A stretch of 36,035 bases of DNA from Candidatus Moduliflexus flocculans (GTDB lineage: Bacteria > Moduliflexota > Moduliflexia > Moduliflexales > Moduliflexaceae). Made by a program: the position numbers and the translations under genes. Below, piece after piece: positions 7,935-16,621 of the stretch (positions are counted from its first letter, which is position 1; every line of letters starts with the position of its first letter). Where the stretch lies: assembly GCA_000739515.1 (NCBI GenBank), contig DF820457.1, forward strand, positions 914,080 through 950,114. Reading direction: 5' to 3'. The notes below the pieces were generated by a model. That model ran no database searches, had not been told where the DNA came from, and worked only from the letters and a program-made list of their open reading frames with translations.

Positions 7935-8034
7935 GGATGTGTCCTCCTTCATGAAACATTGATACGACTAAGAATACATTACCGCGCTCACCGTTCGATA
8001 AAAATCTTTCCCCAAAATTTCCATGTTAAACGCT

Positions 8035-9393
8035 TCATATTGGCGTCCTCTGTTGTTGTCGAATCTTGTAACACTGAATACTCTTTGCTATGCCAATTCC
8101 AGCAAGCAAGCAGATATAAGGCATCGCAGGCACTCTGAAACGGGGAGTTGCAGCGGCGCCGGGAAGCAGCGTCAAATACGCGGCTGGTAGAAACAGGAGT
8201 CGCAGTGAATCCCAATGTTTTTGTAAGATTTGGATGGAAATTCCTAAAATTGTGCCAAGATATGTCACTCCTAAAAGAGCGATAAAGGGGAATACAGCCC
8301 AAAGAAGCCAAATATTATCATCAAAATAGTGGTTTACAGCCGCAATGAGGCCATGTTGATTCAACACACTTAATGTTTCTTTGCCTCCTTGAGTTGCTCC
8401 GATAAGTTCTAAAAAATCCGTGACATCTGGCAAAAAGCAATTTATATCGTTTTTCAAATGGATATACACATAACGTATTGGGGCTGAGAATAAAATTTTT
8501 CGACTCCATGCCGTGTATAACTGCGCACTATGCAACTCATCGCCTTTCCATCCAAGCGCAGTGAGTTCTTTCGTGACTTGATCATTGATTGCTGCTCGCG
8601 CTTGCGCCTGACTAATACGATGTAAGTCTGTGCTCAAAGAAGCAGCATTGTAAAAGAGGAGGTTATAGCTGGAAATACTGGAAACTTTTAATAACCCAAG
8701 TGTCAAGTAATTGCGTATTACCCATGGAACCACGATTCCGGCGATGATAAGAAGAAAAATAATTCCATGCCTCATGAATTGCCACCGCATGTTTGGCGAA
8801 GCCATCCAGATGAAAAGTAATCCAATCAATGGGAAAAATAGTGCTATAGGACGGATCAGAATCGCTATCCCGATCAATATGCCTCCGCTTACTAACCACC
8901 GCAGTCGGCAATGCTCTCGATAACATGAAACCGCGATAATTGCCCAGAGGAAAAATAGCGTAAAGAGGCTTTCCGTTAAAATAAATACGGCATGAACTGC
9001 CTGTTCTACACTAAGGGAATAAATCAACCCTCCCAAACGAGCGGCTGACTCTGAAAACAGACGCCTTCCCCATATATAAATCAGAACAGCAGTCAAGGTA
9101 TCAATGAAAATTTGAACGAAAGCGATGATTAACACATCTCTTTCAAACACTGTATAAAAAAAAGCAATAAACACGGGATAAATGGGGGTACGTATCGCAC
9201 TTGGAAAGAATGGCGGATGTTCATTACCTGAGAAACCATGCCCTTCAGTCATGTTAATCGCAGGTCTCACATACGACGGTGTGTCAGGGCGAATAGTACG
9301 TTCTGAATGTTCAAAAACAAAAAAAAACATCAACAATCGAAACAGGAAAGCAACAACAGCAATCGTAAAGATGTTTTTGTGAATTGAAGGCAT
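8035..9393 (-). CDS. GT-C membrane glycosyltransferase (ArnT/PMT-like)
   Basis: A 452-aa polytopic membrane protein paralogous to the product of 4863-6296. The first external loop has RPDTPSY with the candidate catalytic Asp, followed by RTPIYPVFIAFFY. LTESLFTLFFLW and SSYNLLFYNAA match the same places in the paralogue, and TPRFRVPAMP lies at the C-terminus. It should use a polyprenyl-phosphate sugar donor at the periplasmic face. The ATG at 9393 has AAAGGA upstream at good spacing, whereas the in-frame ATG at 9429 has none, so I start at 9393. It is the last gene of the minus-strand block that begins with asnB. The sequence is noticeably AT-richer than the 11721-16621 genes upstream in the same direction. 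Acceptor and sugar are unknown. Confidence 0.82.
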   Translation of the reverse strand: MPSIHKNIFTIAVVAFLFRLLMFFFVFEHSERTIRPDTPSYVRPAINMTEGHGFSGNEHPPFFPSAIRTPIYPVFIAFFYTVFERDVLIIAFVQIFIDTLTAVLIYIWGRRLFSESAARLGGLIYSLSVEQAVHAVFILTESLFTLFFLWAIIAVSCYREHCRLRWLVSGGILIGIAILIRPIALFFPLIGLLFIWMASPNMRWQFMRHGIIFLLIIAGIVVPWVIRNYLTLGLLKVSSISSYNLLFYNAASLSTDLHRISQAQARAAINDQVTKELTALGWKGDELHSAQLYTAWSRKILFSAPIRYVYIHLKNDINCFLPDVTDFLELIGATQGGKETLSVLNQHGLIAAVNHYFDDNIWLLWAVFPFIALLGVTYLGTILGISIQILQKHWDSLRLLFLPAAYLTLLPGAAATPRFRVPAMPYICLLAGIGIAKSIQCYKIRQQQRTPI

Positions 9394-9450
9394 CAGTTTT
9401 CCTTTGTTCAAAAGTGATTTTACATTCATAAATAATCGGGTATTTTGCGT

Positions 9451-10557
9451 TTATAATTTTCCCTTAAGTGAGTTAAACAAGTAATCACCGATCTTTCGCG
9501 TTCCAGTAGGAGTCATGTGAAAACGGTCGTAAAAATCATGATCTTGCCATAATTTCACTTCTTGATCCATATCAATACAAATGCCATGATTTTCCTGACA
9601 AATCTGCATTGTCACCGCGTCTAATTTCCGCATCATATAGTAATAATCAATCCCATTAATCGTTGCTCCAAAATATTCGGGAAGCTCTGCGATACCTTGA
9701 AATTCGTTATGATAAAACCGATAGTTCCTGGTCGGCTGTGTGACGAAAATTGGTATTGCCCCCATTTTGTAAGTCTTGTCACACAAGATTTGTAAACGTA
9801 ACGCATAAGCATTTAACCGTGGGCGCATAAGACGTTCATAGTCATCTGTCGATAGGATTGGCGTTGTTACCCAATTGATATTGTTGAAGTTTACCGAACC
9901 ATGATCTATTTTAGCAACGAGGGCGTTGTATATTGTTATAAGAGTTCTTACCACATAAAAGACTGCGCTATTTTGCCGTATCGTCTGTATAACTCGTTGT
10001 GTATTATGGGTCATCTCTTTTATGGCTAATGGATCATAAAAGCTTTCAATATCGTTATAAAAATCATTGATCCCAATATAAAAAAGAATATATTGTGGAT
10101 GCAGTTCAGGAATAGAAGGAAACCACCAATCAAAATTTTTAGCATGTCCGATGCTCGATTGTCCATCAACCCCAGCATTCGCAACGATAATACATTTGCC
10201 AAGATGTGTAAAATTTTGAGAAAGAACGTCTTGCCAGGTTTCTCCTTCATTAATATATCTTTGATCTGTCGTGCTTCCCCCAACTGTTAACATTGTAATC
10301 TCAGATGGGTTGGTAAAATCACCTCGAAGCCCATATTGATCGCGTCTATATTTGATCGTATGTTGATGATAGGGATATAATCTTTGTATGTTAAAGGAAA
10401 TCTCCCTGGAACGAATAAGATTTAATTGATTAAGGTTATTTTTTTTCAGCCAATCGCCAAAAATAAGTTCGATAAAAAATATTCCGATACAGCAAAGAAA
10501 GATATTGAAACCAAGAATGCCAAGCATTTTTTTTATTGTTTTTAGCGAAACCTTCAT
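9451..10557 (-). CDS. Membrane-anchored SGNH/GDSL-family hydrolase or O-acyltransferase-like protein
   Basis: A 368-aa protein with one N-terminal membrane helix (about 12-32), so the catalytic domain probably faces the periplasm. SGNH blocks are recognisable: TVGGSTTDQR (nucleophile Ser near 95), VANAGVDGQS (block II Gly), YIGINDFYND (block III Asn) and YDRFHMTPTG near the C-terminus (Asp and His of block V). Proteins of this type in polysaccharide loci usually add or remove acetyl groups on sugars. The gene lies between a GT4 gene and a GT-C gene on the same strand. A second, divergent SGNH protein is encoded at 17397-18431. The Shine-Dalgarno is weak. The activity (esterase versus transferase) cannot be decided from sequence. 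Confidence 0.8.
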   Translation of the reverse strand: MKVSLKTIKKMLGILGFNIFLCCIGIFFIELIFGDWLKKNNLNQLNLIRSREISFNIQRLYPYHQHTIKYRRDQYGLRGDFTNPSEITMLTVGGSTTDQRYINEGETWQDVLSQNFTHLGKCIIVANAGVDGQSSIGHAKNFDWWFPSIPELHPQYILFYIGINDFYNDIESFYDPLAIKEMTHNTQRVIQTIRQNSAVFYVVRTLITIYNALVAKIDHGSVNFNNINWVTTPILSTDDYERLMRPRLNAYALRLQILCDKTYKMGAIPIFVTQPTRNYRFYHNEFQGIAELPEYFGATINGIDYYYMMRKLDAVTMQICQENHGICIDMDQEVKLWQDHDFYDRFHMTPTGTRKIGDYLFNSLKGKL

Positions 10558-10596
10558 AATTTACTCTTATTAATTTCAAGCAATAGATTGTCCGAT

Positions 10597-11703
10597 TCAG
10601 GTAATTTCGCGAATATACTTCGCGATGATAGATTGCTCGTCAAATTCACGTTCGACTTTCTGCCGGCTGAGCGTTCCCATCTGAATAAACATTGCACTAT
10701 TCATGTCAAGGCAGAGGAGGATCGCATTTTTTAGTTCTTCTACGCTCCCTTTTTCGACCAAGAAACCATTCTTGCCATGCTCAACAGTCTTTTTGCACCC
10801 TTTCCAATTCGTTGTAATAATTGGTTTGCCACAGGCCATCGCCTCGAGTAAGCAGGCTGGAACACCCTCGTTGTATTCCGATGGCAAGACGACCACATCA
10901 GCCTGATGCAGCACTGAACGCACATCATCTACTGCCGGAATATACCTGACAATCTGCTGCTGATGGAATGCTTGAATGGTTTGAAAAAGATTGCGTGAGT
11001 CTTCTCGTGAACGATCTGGAATGCCTAAAATCCAGAATTCGGCTTGCGAAGGGCGCTCCTTATGAATTTGTCGGGCTGCCTGTAAAAATAAGCCATAACC
11101 TTTTGATTTCAACAGACGTCCGAACATCAAAAACACGCGTGTCCCGTCTGTTTTTTCTATAGAACAGGGCACAAAGCGCGAGAGGTTCACGCCCAAGCCA
11201 GAAGTATGTTCAACTTGTTCCGTGCGAACAAGACGATAATGGAGAAATAGAGCAGAATCGTCGTCATTCTGAAAAAAAACCTTGCGTGCAGTTTTCAACG
11301 CGACAGTGTATAAGGTGCGAATCAGAACGCTCCAAATATTCTGACCAGTAAACCCTTGCCCTAGTCCGGCTAACGTTGCGATCTGTTCGAATGGCAACAC
11401 TTTTTTCACGAGTCCGACATACAGATTGCATTTAATCGTAAAGGTCAGAACGAATTCAGGATGAAGTGTATGAAGAATTCGATAGAGATGACACAATGTT
11501 AGACATTCTCGCAGAGGGTTTTTGCTGGTTTGATGCATCGAAAGATCGAACCATTCGATCCCCAGTTCCTCGAATTTCGAGCTGGTTTGATCATACGGCG
11601 CAATAACATATACATCGTGTCCTTCCGCCTTGACTGTTCGAAGTAATGTTTGACAAAAATTATATAAAAACCACGACGTATTGGCAACAAATACGATTTT
11701 CAT
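10597..11703 (-). CDS. GT4-family glycosyltransferase
   Basis: A cytoplasmic GT-B fold glycosyltransferase (368 aa from ATG 11703). The N-terminal domain starts with KIVFVANTSWFLYNF and contains a glycine-rich LAGLGQGFTG loop. The C-terminal donor-binding domain has RVFLMFGRLLKSKGYG and the E-x7-E region PSEYNEGVPACLLEAMACGKP. The LAGLGQGF and FVANTSWF segments recall the branch that includes GalNAc/bacillosamine-type transferases, but that is only an impression. A GTG at 11724 would overlap the stop of the upstream gene (GTGA) and could allow translational coupling, adding 7 residues; the ATG at 11703 gives the normal GT4 N-terminus. Neither has a good Shine-Dalgarno. It probably adds one sugar of the repeat unit. 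Confidence 0.87.
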   Translation of the reverse strand: MKIVFVANTSWFLYNFCQTLLRTVKAEGHDVYVIAPYDQTSSKFEELGIEWFDLSMHQTSKNPLRECLTLCHLYRILHTLHPEFVLTFTIKCNLYVGLVKKVLPFEQIATLAGLGQGFTGQNIWSVLIRTLYTVALKTARKVFFQNDDDSALFLHYRLVRTEQVEHTSGLGVNLSRFVPCSIEKTDGTRVFLMFGRLLKSKGYGLFLQAARQIHKERPSQAEFWILGIPDRSREDSRNLFQTIQAFHQQQIVRYIPAVDDVRSVLHQADVVVLPSEYNEGVPACLLEAMACGKPIITTNWKGCKKTVEHGKNGFLVEKGSVEELKNAILLCLDMNSAMFIQMGTLSRQKVEREFDEQSIIAKYIREIT

Positions 11704-11720
11704 AATGCATATGCAAGCAA

Positions 11721-13568
11721 TCACTTCATATTAAGCATAACATAAGGCAGCGGCGTCTGGTAAAAATAGTGCCAGCGCGTCGTTTCTTCCGAAGGCGCGA
11801 CAATCTTCAGTGTCCAGAAGCCGCCTTCTTTTGTCATATCGGCGATAGGGGCGCACATTTCGCCATACTCGTGAAATTCGCCACCCGCTCGCTCGATGCC
11901 ATCAGGCGGCACATACGTCACGAGGGGCGGTTTCGCTGTATAAGAGGTCATTTTAAACCGGAGTTTCTCCTGCTCTGGCGCGACGGCAAACCGCATAACA
12001 AGCGGCGACGTGCGCGTTGCCAGCGGAAATGTGACGGAGGCCTCGACGACCCAGGGTATGGAATCAAATTCGATGCGAAACTCTGGTTTCTCAGGCGAAA
12101 TCAACAGCGACATCATGCCTGACGCATGTGAGGGAATCGCGATCTCAGCGAGTTTCGTGCAGTCTCCTGTTTGCGCAAGCGTGCCCGCCTCGTCGAAAAG
12201 ATGATACGTAATCGACACGGCCTGCTGTCCGGGGGATTCGTCAGGTATGATGCGAATCACGCCGTCGGGCGTTGGTAAAAAATGAAAAAGCGTCTGTTCC
12301 GCATAAACGATTCGAGCCGCATCTTCGGGCGATGATGTGGGATGCGCGGCGAGGTCGTGCAGCAGGCGTTTCAACCGCGGAGGCGTTTGCAAACGCTGAA
12401 TGTCAGGCTGATATACGGATGACGGGAAGAATGGCTCGCGCCGCTGTTCTCGAATCATCGTATTTGCCTTATCCCAGGCCGCCCAATAATCCGCAGGTAT
12501 TCCGTGCAAGGCATAATGGCCTGTTTTGGGGTTGTCCGTCCATAAGCTGTCAGCAGTGAAAAACCAATAGCCATCCGCCTGATGTGCCAATTCTGACGCC
12601 TGCGCAGGCAAATCATCTGAGAAAAATCGCCCCTGCCAGAGGCCGGGAAGATATGTTGCCACGCTGTCTTGCTTGATTGTGGCTTGTTCAGCCAGCACAT
12701 CAGATGACCAGCCGCGAATATAAAACGTTTCCGAAAAGACGTTGACCGGCTGCGCGGATGTGCCCAATCCTCTGATCAAACCACGATAAAACCAACTATC
12801 AACATACGCCATGATGCCGAGCGTCAGCGCGGGATTGATGCCATGAATCCGTCGCTCGATCTGCGCGGCGATAGCTTGCAGACGCTGTTCTTGAATGTTG
12901 AGATATTGCGGCCAGAGCTGATGTTCTTCCAGAAATTGTTTGCGCTGCGCGGCTGGAATCGGCGAAGCGCCGAATAGCCCAAACTGAGCGGGATCGGCGG
13001 CTGAAATGGCGAGCAGGAATTCCTGCCAGCATAGATCGCACAAACAGGGTTGCTCATATACAACGATATCGCTGCCATACATTTCGGTGTCAATCACTAT
13101 TCCAGCGAAGGGAACCTGCTTCGACAATAGTGCCAACGTCTCCCAGCGTTGGGCCACCGATTTTTCCCAGTATTCCGCGTCTAACGGGCAAGATGTTCGG
13201 TTGAGCCGCGTTCCGTCTGGCGTTGTATAGGGCGTAAAGCTGCCACGCCATTCACCAATCTCTGCCGTTCCGGCAAAACTCAGGATCGGAAACAACAGAA
13301 TATCATATTGATGCGCCAGCCGCGCCCACTCTTTCCAAAGTGCTGTTTTGACATCGAGGCCGGAATCGTTGACGAGCGCCGCATTAAAACCATGCTGTTT
13401 GAGCAAAGCGAGGCGGCGTTCGCCTTCATCTGCCGGACAAATTCCCCCGAACGCCGCCCGCAATTTTTCAGCGGAGGCGTTCGGGAAAATCGTCAACAAC
13501 GCGGCGAGCAAAAGCATCAAAATTACCAAAGACTCCCGAGGTCTTGAAGACCTCGGAAGTCTAAACAT
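11721..13568 (-). CDS. Secreted glycoside-hydrolase-like protein
   Basis: A 615-aa exported protein. The N-terminus is a classic signal peptide: a basic n-region, the hydrophobic core LVILMLLLAALLTIF and a likely cleavage after NASA (about residue 33). The mature part begins like a TIM-barrel glycosidase (AAFGGICPADEGER, LKQHGFNAALVND). It contains FAGIVIDTEMYGSD, with Asp and Glu plausible as active-site acids, and a CLCDLCWQEF Cys cluster, followed by beta-rich C-terminal segments. I cannot assign a GH family. Glycosidases inside polysaccharide loci often trim or release polymer in the periplasm. The start at 13568 overlaps the end of the upstream GT4 gene by 8 nt (translational coupling likely), and the first codons lie inside a hairpin repeat (13530-13562). 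It could instead be a non-catalytic glycan-binding protein. Confidence 0.6.
   Translation of the reverse strand: MFRLPRSSRPRESLVILMLLLAALLTIFPNASAEKLRAAFGGICPADEGERRLALLKQHGFNAALVNDSGLDVKTALWKEWARLAHQYDILLFPILSFAGTAEIGEWRGSFTPYTTPDGTRLNRTSCPLDAEYWEKSVAQRWETLALLSKQVPFAGIVIDTEMYGSDIVVYEQPCLCDLCWQEFLLAISAADPAQFGLFGASPIPAAQRKQFLEEHQLWPQYLNIQEQRLQAIAAQIERRIHGINPALTLGIMAYVDSWFYRGLIRGLGTSAQPVNVFSETFYIRGWSSDVLAEQATIKQDSVATYLPGLWQGRFFSDDLPAQASELAHQADGYWFFTADSLWTDNPKTGHYALHGIPADYWAAWDKANTMIREQRREPFFPSSVYQPDIQRLQTPPRLKRLLHDLAAHPTSSPEDAARIVYAEQTLFHFLPTPDGVIRIIPDESPGQQAVSITYHLFDEAGTLAQTGDCTKLAEIAIPSHASGMMSLLISPEKPEFRIEFDSIPWVVEASVTFPLATRTSPLVMRFAVAPEQEKLRFKMTSYTAKPPLVTYVPPDGIERAGGEFHEYGEMCAPIADMTKEGGFWTLKIVAPSEETTRWHYFYQTPLPYVMLNMK
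13530..13562. repeat. 33-bp hairpin repeat inside overlapping coding ends
   Basis: Read on the minus strand, arm AGACTTCCGAGGTCTT and arm AAGACCTCGGGAGTCT (16 nt each, 1 mismatch) flank a single C. The repeat contains most of the TAG stop of the GT4 gene at 13561-14724 and encodes residues 3-13 of the following secreted protein. Its shape resembles the short dispersed palindromes common in environmental genomes. No target duplication is visible. Confidence 0.75.
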
Positions 13569-14724
13569 GCTTGTTATACTGCCGTTTTTCTCGCTTCGCA
13601 AGAATAAGACGTTCATAGAGTTGCTCCGTCTGCGCGACCATCGTCTGAATAGAGTATTTTTCTCGAATGAGACGCTGCCCAGCTTCGGCAATTTTAAAAG
13701 CTATTTCAGGAGATTTTAGCAACAGAATGACCGCATCGGCTAGCGCGTCAGGATTGTGCGTTGGGATCAGCAGCCCGGTCTCGCCATGAGTGAGAATTTC
13801 AGGAACATCGCCTACGGGAGTGGCAATTACAGGTCGTCTCATCGCCATTGCCTCTAACATCGCATTCGGCAACCCTTCCCAGAGCGACGGCAGCAGAAAA
13901 ATATCCATCAGCGCCAGCCATTCAGGAATATCTTTTTGAAATCCGGCAAAAATCACGCTCTGCTCGCAGCCTCGTTCGTTGACATAACGCTGAATTTCCC
14001 CATGCATTCGGTCTATGCCGACAAACACGCATATCGCGTTCGGAAATCGCGCGTGAATGCGAGGCAGCGCATCAATCAGTGTTTTATGCTCTTTCATGTG
14101 GCATAAATTGGCAACCATGCCAAGAACCTTTGTCGTGGATAAGATGCCGAATTCCTCTCGTAACGCCTGAATTCGCTGCCCATCTATGTGATCTGGATCA
14201 AAGCGTTCAAAATCAATCCCATTCGAAATCGTCATCATCTTCGGCAATGAGATGCGCTCTCGGCGACGCATCGCTAAACGGCCTGCCTCAGAATTCGCAA
14301 GATACATATCTGTCATCCATGATGTATACCGATCCAACCAGACATGATACCATTTCCGCCAGGGATCAGTGCTATGGATACTGGCGATATTCACCGGGAC
14401 ACCTAAGAGCCGTCCCACGCACCTCCCGATAATATCCGCTTTCAAGCCGTTGGTATGCATAAGATCAAGACGCTTATCTTTTGCAAAATGATATAATTTC
14501 CACCAGGCACGAATATCCCAATAACCACGCATATTAAAACTCGTCTGCGGAATATGAGGTTGGAGTTTAGCAATTTCATCCATCAGTATATCATGTGCTA
14601 ACAAAACACAGTGATAATACGTAAAGCGATCATGCGATGCATATTGGAAAAAGTCTAATAACGTCTTTTGCGTCCCGCCGATTTTGGCGTATGTCGAGAA
14701 AACTAAGATTCGAAATTTATCCAT
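13561..14724 (-). CDS. GT4-family glycosyltransferase
   Basis: A 387-aa cytoplasmic GT-B glycosyltransferase. The N-terminus FRILVFSTYAKIGGTQKTLLDF carries the Gly-Gly loop of GT4 enzymes; further on come VNIASIHSTDPWRKW, VLGMVANLCHMKEHKTLIDA at the interdomain region, and the nucleotide-sugar E-x7-E motif SLWEGLPNAMLEAMAMRRP. The ATG at 14724 overlaps the asnB stop by 8 nt (ATGGATAA on the minus strand), so translation is probably coupled; an in-frame longer start at 14754 would lie inside asnB and is not supported. It is related in motif pattern to the enzymes at 23062-24243 and 24339-25526. Sugar and linkage are unknown. Confidence 0.9.
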   Translation of the reverse strand: MDKFRILVFSTYAKIGGTQKTLLDFFQYASHDRFTYYHCVLLAHDILMDEIAKLQPHIPQTSFNMRGYWDIRAWWKLYHFAKDKRLDLMHTNGLKADIIGRCVGRLLGVPVNIASIHSTDPWRKWYHVWLDRYTSWMTDMYLANSEAGRLAMRRRERISLPKMMTISNGIDFERFDPDHIDGQRIQALREEFGILSTTKVLGMVANLCHMKEHKTLIDALPRIHARFPNAICVFVGIDRMHGEIQRYVNERGCEQSVIFAGFQKDIPEWLALMDIFLLPSLWEGLPNAMLEAMAMRRPVIATPVGDVPEILTHGETGLLIPTHNPDALADAVILLLKSPEIAFKIAEAGQRLIREKYSIQTMVAQTEQLYERLILAKREKRQYNKHV

Positions 14725-16621
14725 GATGAAAAAACATTTGATACCATAGCTCAAGGTTCAATAACAGCCATATCTGATGCTGATGATCCTGCGTGTGTTG
14801 TTGATGTTCGTCAAGAATGCGCTGGATTGTCTGCCCGTTTAGAATGCCATCACGCACTAATAGCGACGAGCGCAAATGGTCATTAAGCATGCTTTTCAGC
14901 TCGTTGCGAAACCAGAGGCGTAATGGCACACTGAATCCCTGTTTTCTACGCGTTAGCAATTCCTCAGGCAAGTAAGGACGTGCGACCTGTTTCAGTAAAA
15001 ACTTCAAGCACGATCCTCGAATTTTTTCTTCCGCAGGTACCGTTGCTATAAACTCCATCAATTTATGATCCAGGAATGGTGAACGTCCTTCGACATGATG
15101 CGCCATCGTCATACGATCCATTTTCACCAGTAAATCCCCAGGCAGATATGTCATGACATCAGTATAGAGCATGGCGTCAGTCTGATGATTTGTGTGATCG
15201 CCATGAAAATAGGACGCTAAAAAATCAAACGATTGCAGATGCCCAACCTGTTGCAGTACATTCGGCGTCACGATTTCTGTTTTCAGCGAATTATCACAAA
15301 TCATCATCGCGTACGCATACAATTCGGTGGCTGAGGCTAATGACAAATCATTCACATATCGCAGATAACGAAAGAGTTTGGCTAGTGGCGCGGGTAATAC
15401 AGAGAGATGCGGATGTGCATAGCGGAGAACAGCTTCAATCATATTGCGACGAATTGGATGGGGCAGCCAGCGGTAATACTTGACAAACCGCATTCCAAGA
15501 TAGCGCATATACCCCGCAAACGATTCGTCGCCGCCGTCTCCGTTTAATGCGACTTTCACATACTGGCTGGTCATCTGCGCTAAATAATACGTCGGAATAG
15601 CCGATGAATCGCCAAACGGTTCATCAAACTGCCAGACGAGTTTCGGCAGAATCTCAACCGTGTCAGGCTTCACCATGAATTCATGATGGTCTGTGCCGTA
15701 TCGTTCGGCGACCATGCGGGCATAGGGAAGCTCGTTGAATTCCTCTTCTTCGAATCCGATGGAAAACGTTTGCACCGGCCTGCCGGAACATTCGGACATC
15801 AGGGCGACGATGAGGCTGGAATCAATCCCGCCGCTGAGAAACGCGCCGATCGGCACGTCGCTGATCATGCGAAATTTGACCGATTCGCGCAGTAATGCCA
15901 GCAGTTTTTCCTGGCGTTCCTGCGACGATTGTCGCGTTTTCGGAAGATACCGGAGCGTCCAATACCGTTCGACTTGCACCTCGCCAGACTCATAGATCAG
16001 CGTATGCGCCGGCGGTAATTGGCAGATGCCCTGAAACATCGTGGCTGGCGGCGGCGTGTATTGATATGTCAGGTAATGCCACATTGCCTCGATATTCATG
16101 GCGCGTTCGACCGTATCGTCTTGCAGGATCGCTTTGATTTCCGATGCAAACCAGAAGCCGTGTTTATTGACATAATAAAAAAACGGTTTTTTCCCAACCC
16201 GGTCACGCGCAGCGAACAGGCGTTGCTGCCGCTCATCCCATATCGCAAAGGCGAACATGCCGCGCAAATGCTCAACACACGTAACGCCATACAGATCGTA
16301 GAGATGCAGAATGATTTCGGTGTCTGACATCGTTTGAAATCGAATCCCTTGCTGTGTTAACGTGTTTCGAAGCGCTAAAAAATTATAAATTTCACCATTA
16401 AAAACGATCCACAAATCGCCGCGAGCATTCGACATCGGCTGTTGCCCGGTAGAGAGATCAATGATACTCAGGCGCTGATGACCAAATCCGATCTGATTCT
16501 TGATAAAATAGCCTTCGTCATCCGGTCCGCGATGCTGTAAAACTGTGTTCATCCGGCGAATCTCATGTTCTGTTATCTTCTGTAGGCGATCGGCATAGAT
16601 TTTTCCGCAAATTCCGCACAT
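14717..16621 (-). CDS. asnB: Asparagine synthase (glutamine-hydrolysing)-like amidotransferase
   Basis: A 634-aa two-domain protein. The class II glutaminase domain starts MCGICG, with Cys2 as nucleophile after Met removal, followed by LQHRGPDDEG, LSIIDLSTGQQPM and FNGEIYNF. The synthetase domain has the PP-loop FLSGGIDSS (about 262-270), ALNGDGGDESFAGY and DRMTMAHHVEGRSPFLDHKL, all intact, so ATP-dependent amidation activity is expected. Homologues within EPS and exosortase-associated clusters are thought to amidate a glycan carboxyl group rather than make free asparagine; that role here is inference from context. It heads the minus-strand group asnB-GT4-GH-GT4-SGNH-GT-C. No good Shine-Dalgarno is visible upstream of the ATG at 16621. 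Confidence 0.92.
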   Translation of the reverse strand: MCGICGKIYADRLQKITEHEIRRMNTVLQHRGPDDEGYFIKNQIGFGHQRLSIIDLSTGQQPMSNARGDLWIVFNGEIYNFLALRNTLTQQGIRFQTMSDTEIILHLYDLYGVTCVEHLRGMFAFAIWDERQQRLFAARDRVGKKPFFYYVNKHGFWFASEIKAILQDDTVERAMNIEAMWHYLTYQYTPPPATMFQGICQLPPAHTLIYESGEVQVERYWTLRYLPKTRQSSQERQEKLLALLRESVKFRMISDVPIGAFLSGGIDSSLIVALMSECSGRPVQTFSIGFEEEEFNELPYARMVAERYGTDHHEFMVKPDTVEILPKLVWQFDEPFGDSSAIPTYYLAQMTSQYVKVALNGDGGDESFAGYMRYLGMRFVKYYRWLPHPIRRNMIEAVLRYAHPHLSVLPAPLAKLFRYLRYVNDLSLASATELYAYAMMICDNSLKTEIVTPNVLQQVGHLQSFDFLASYFHGDHTNHQTDAMLYTDVMTYLPGDLLVKMDRMTMAHHVEGRSPFLDHKLMEFIATVPAEEKIRGSCLKFLLKQVARPYLPEELLTRRKQGFSVPLRLWFRNELKSMLNDHLRSSLLVRDGILNGQTIQRILDEHQQHTQDHQHQIWLLLNLELWYQMFFHHG

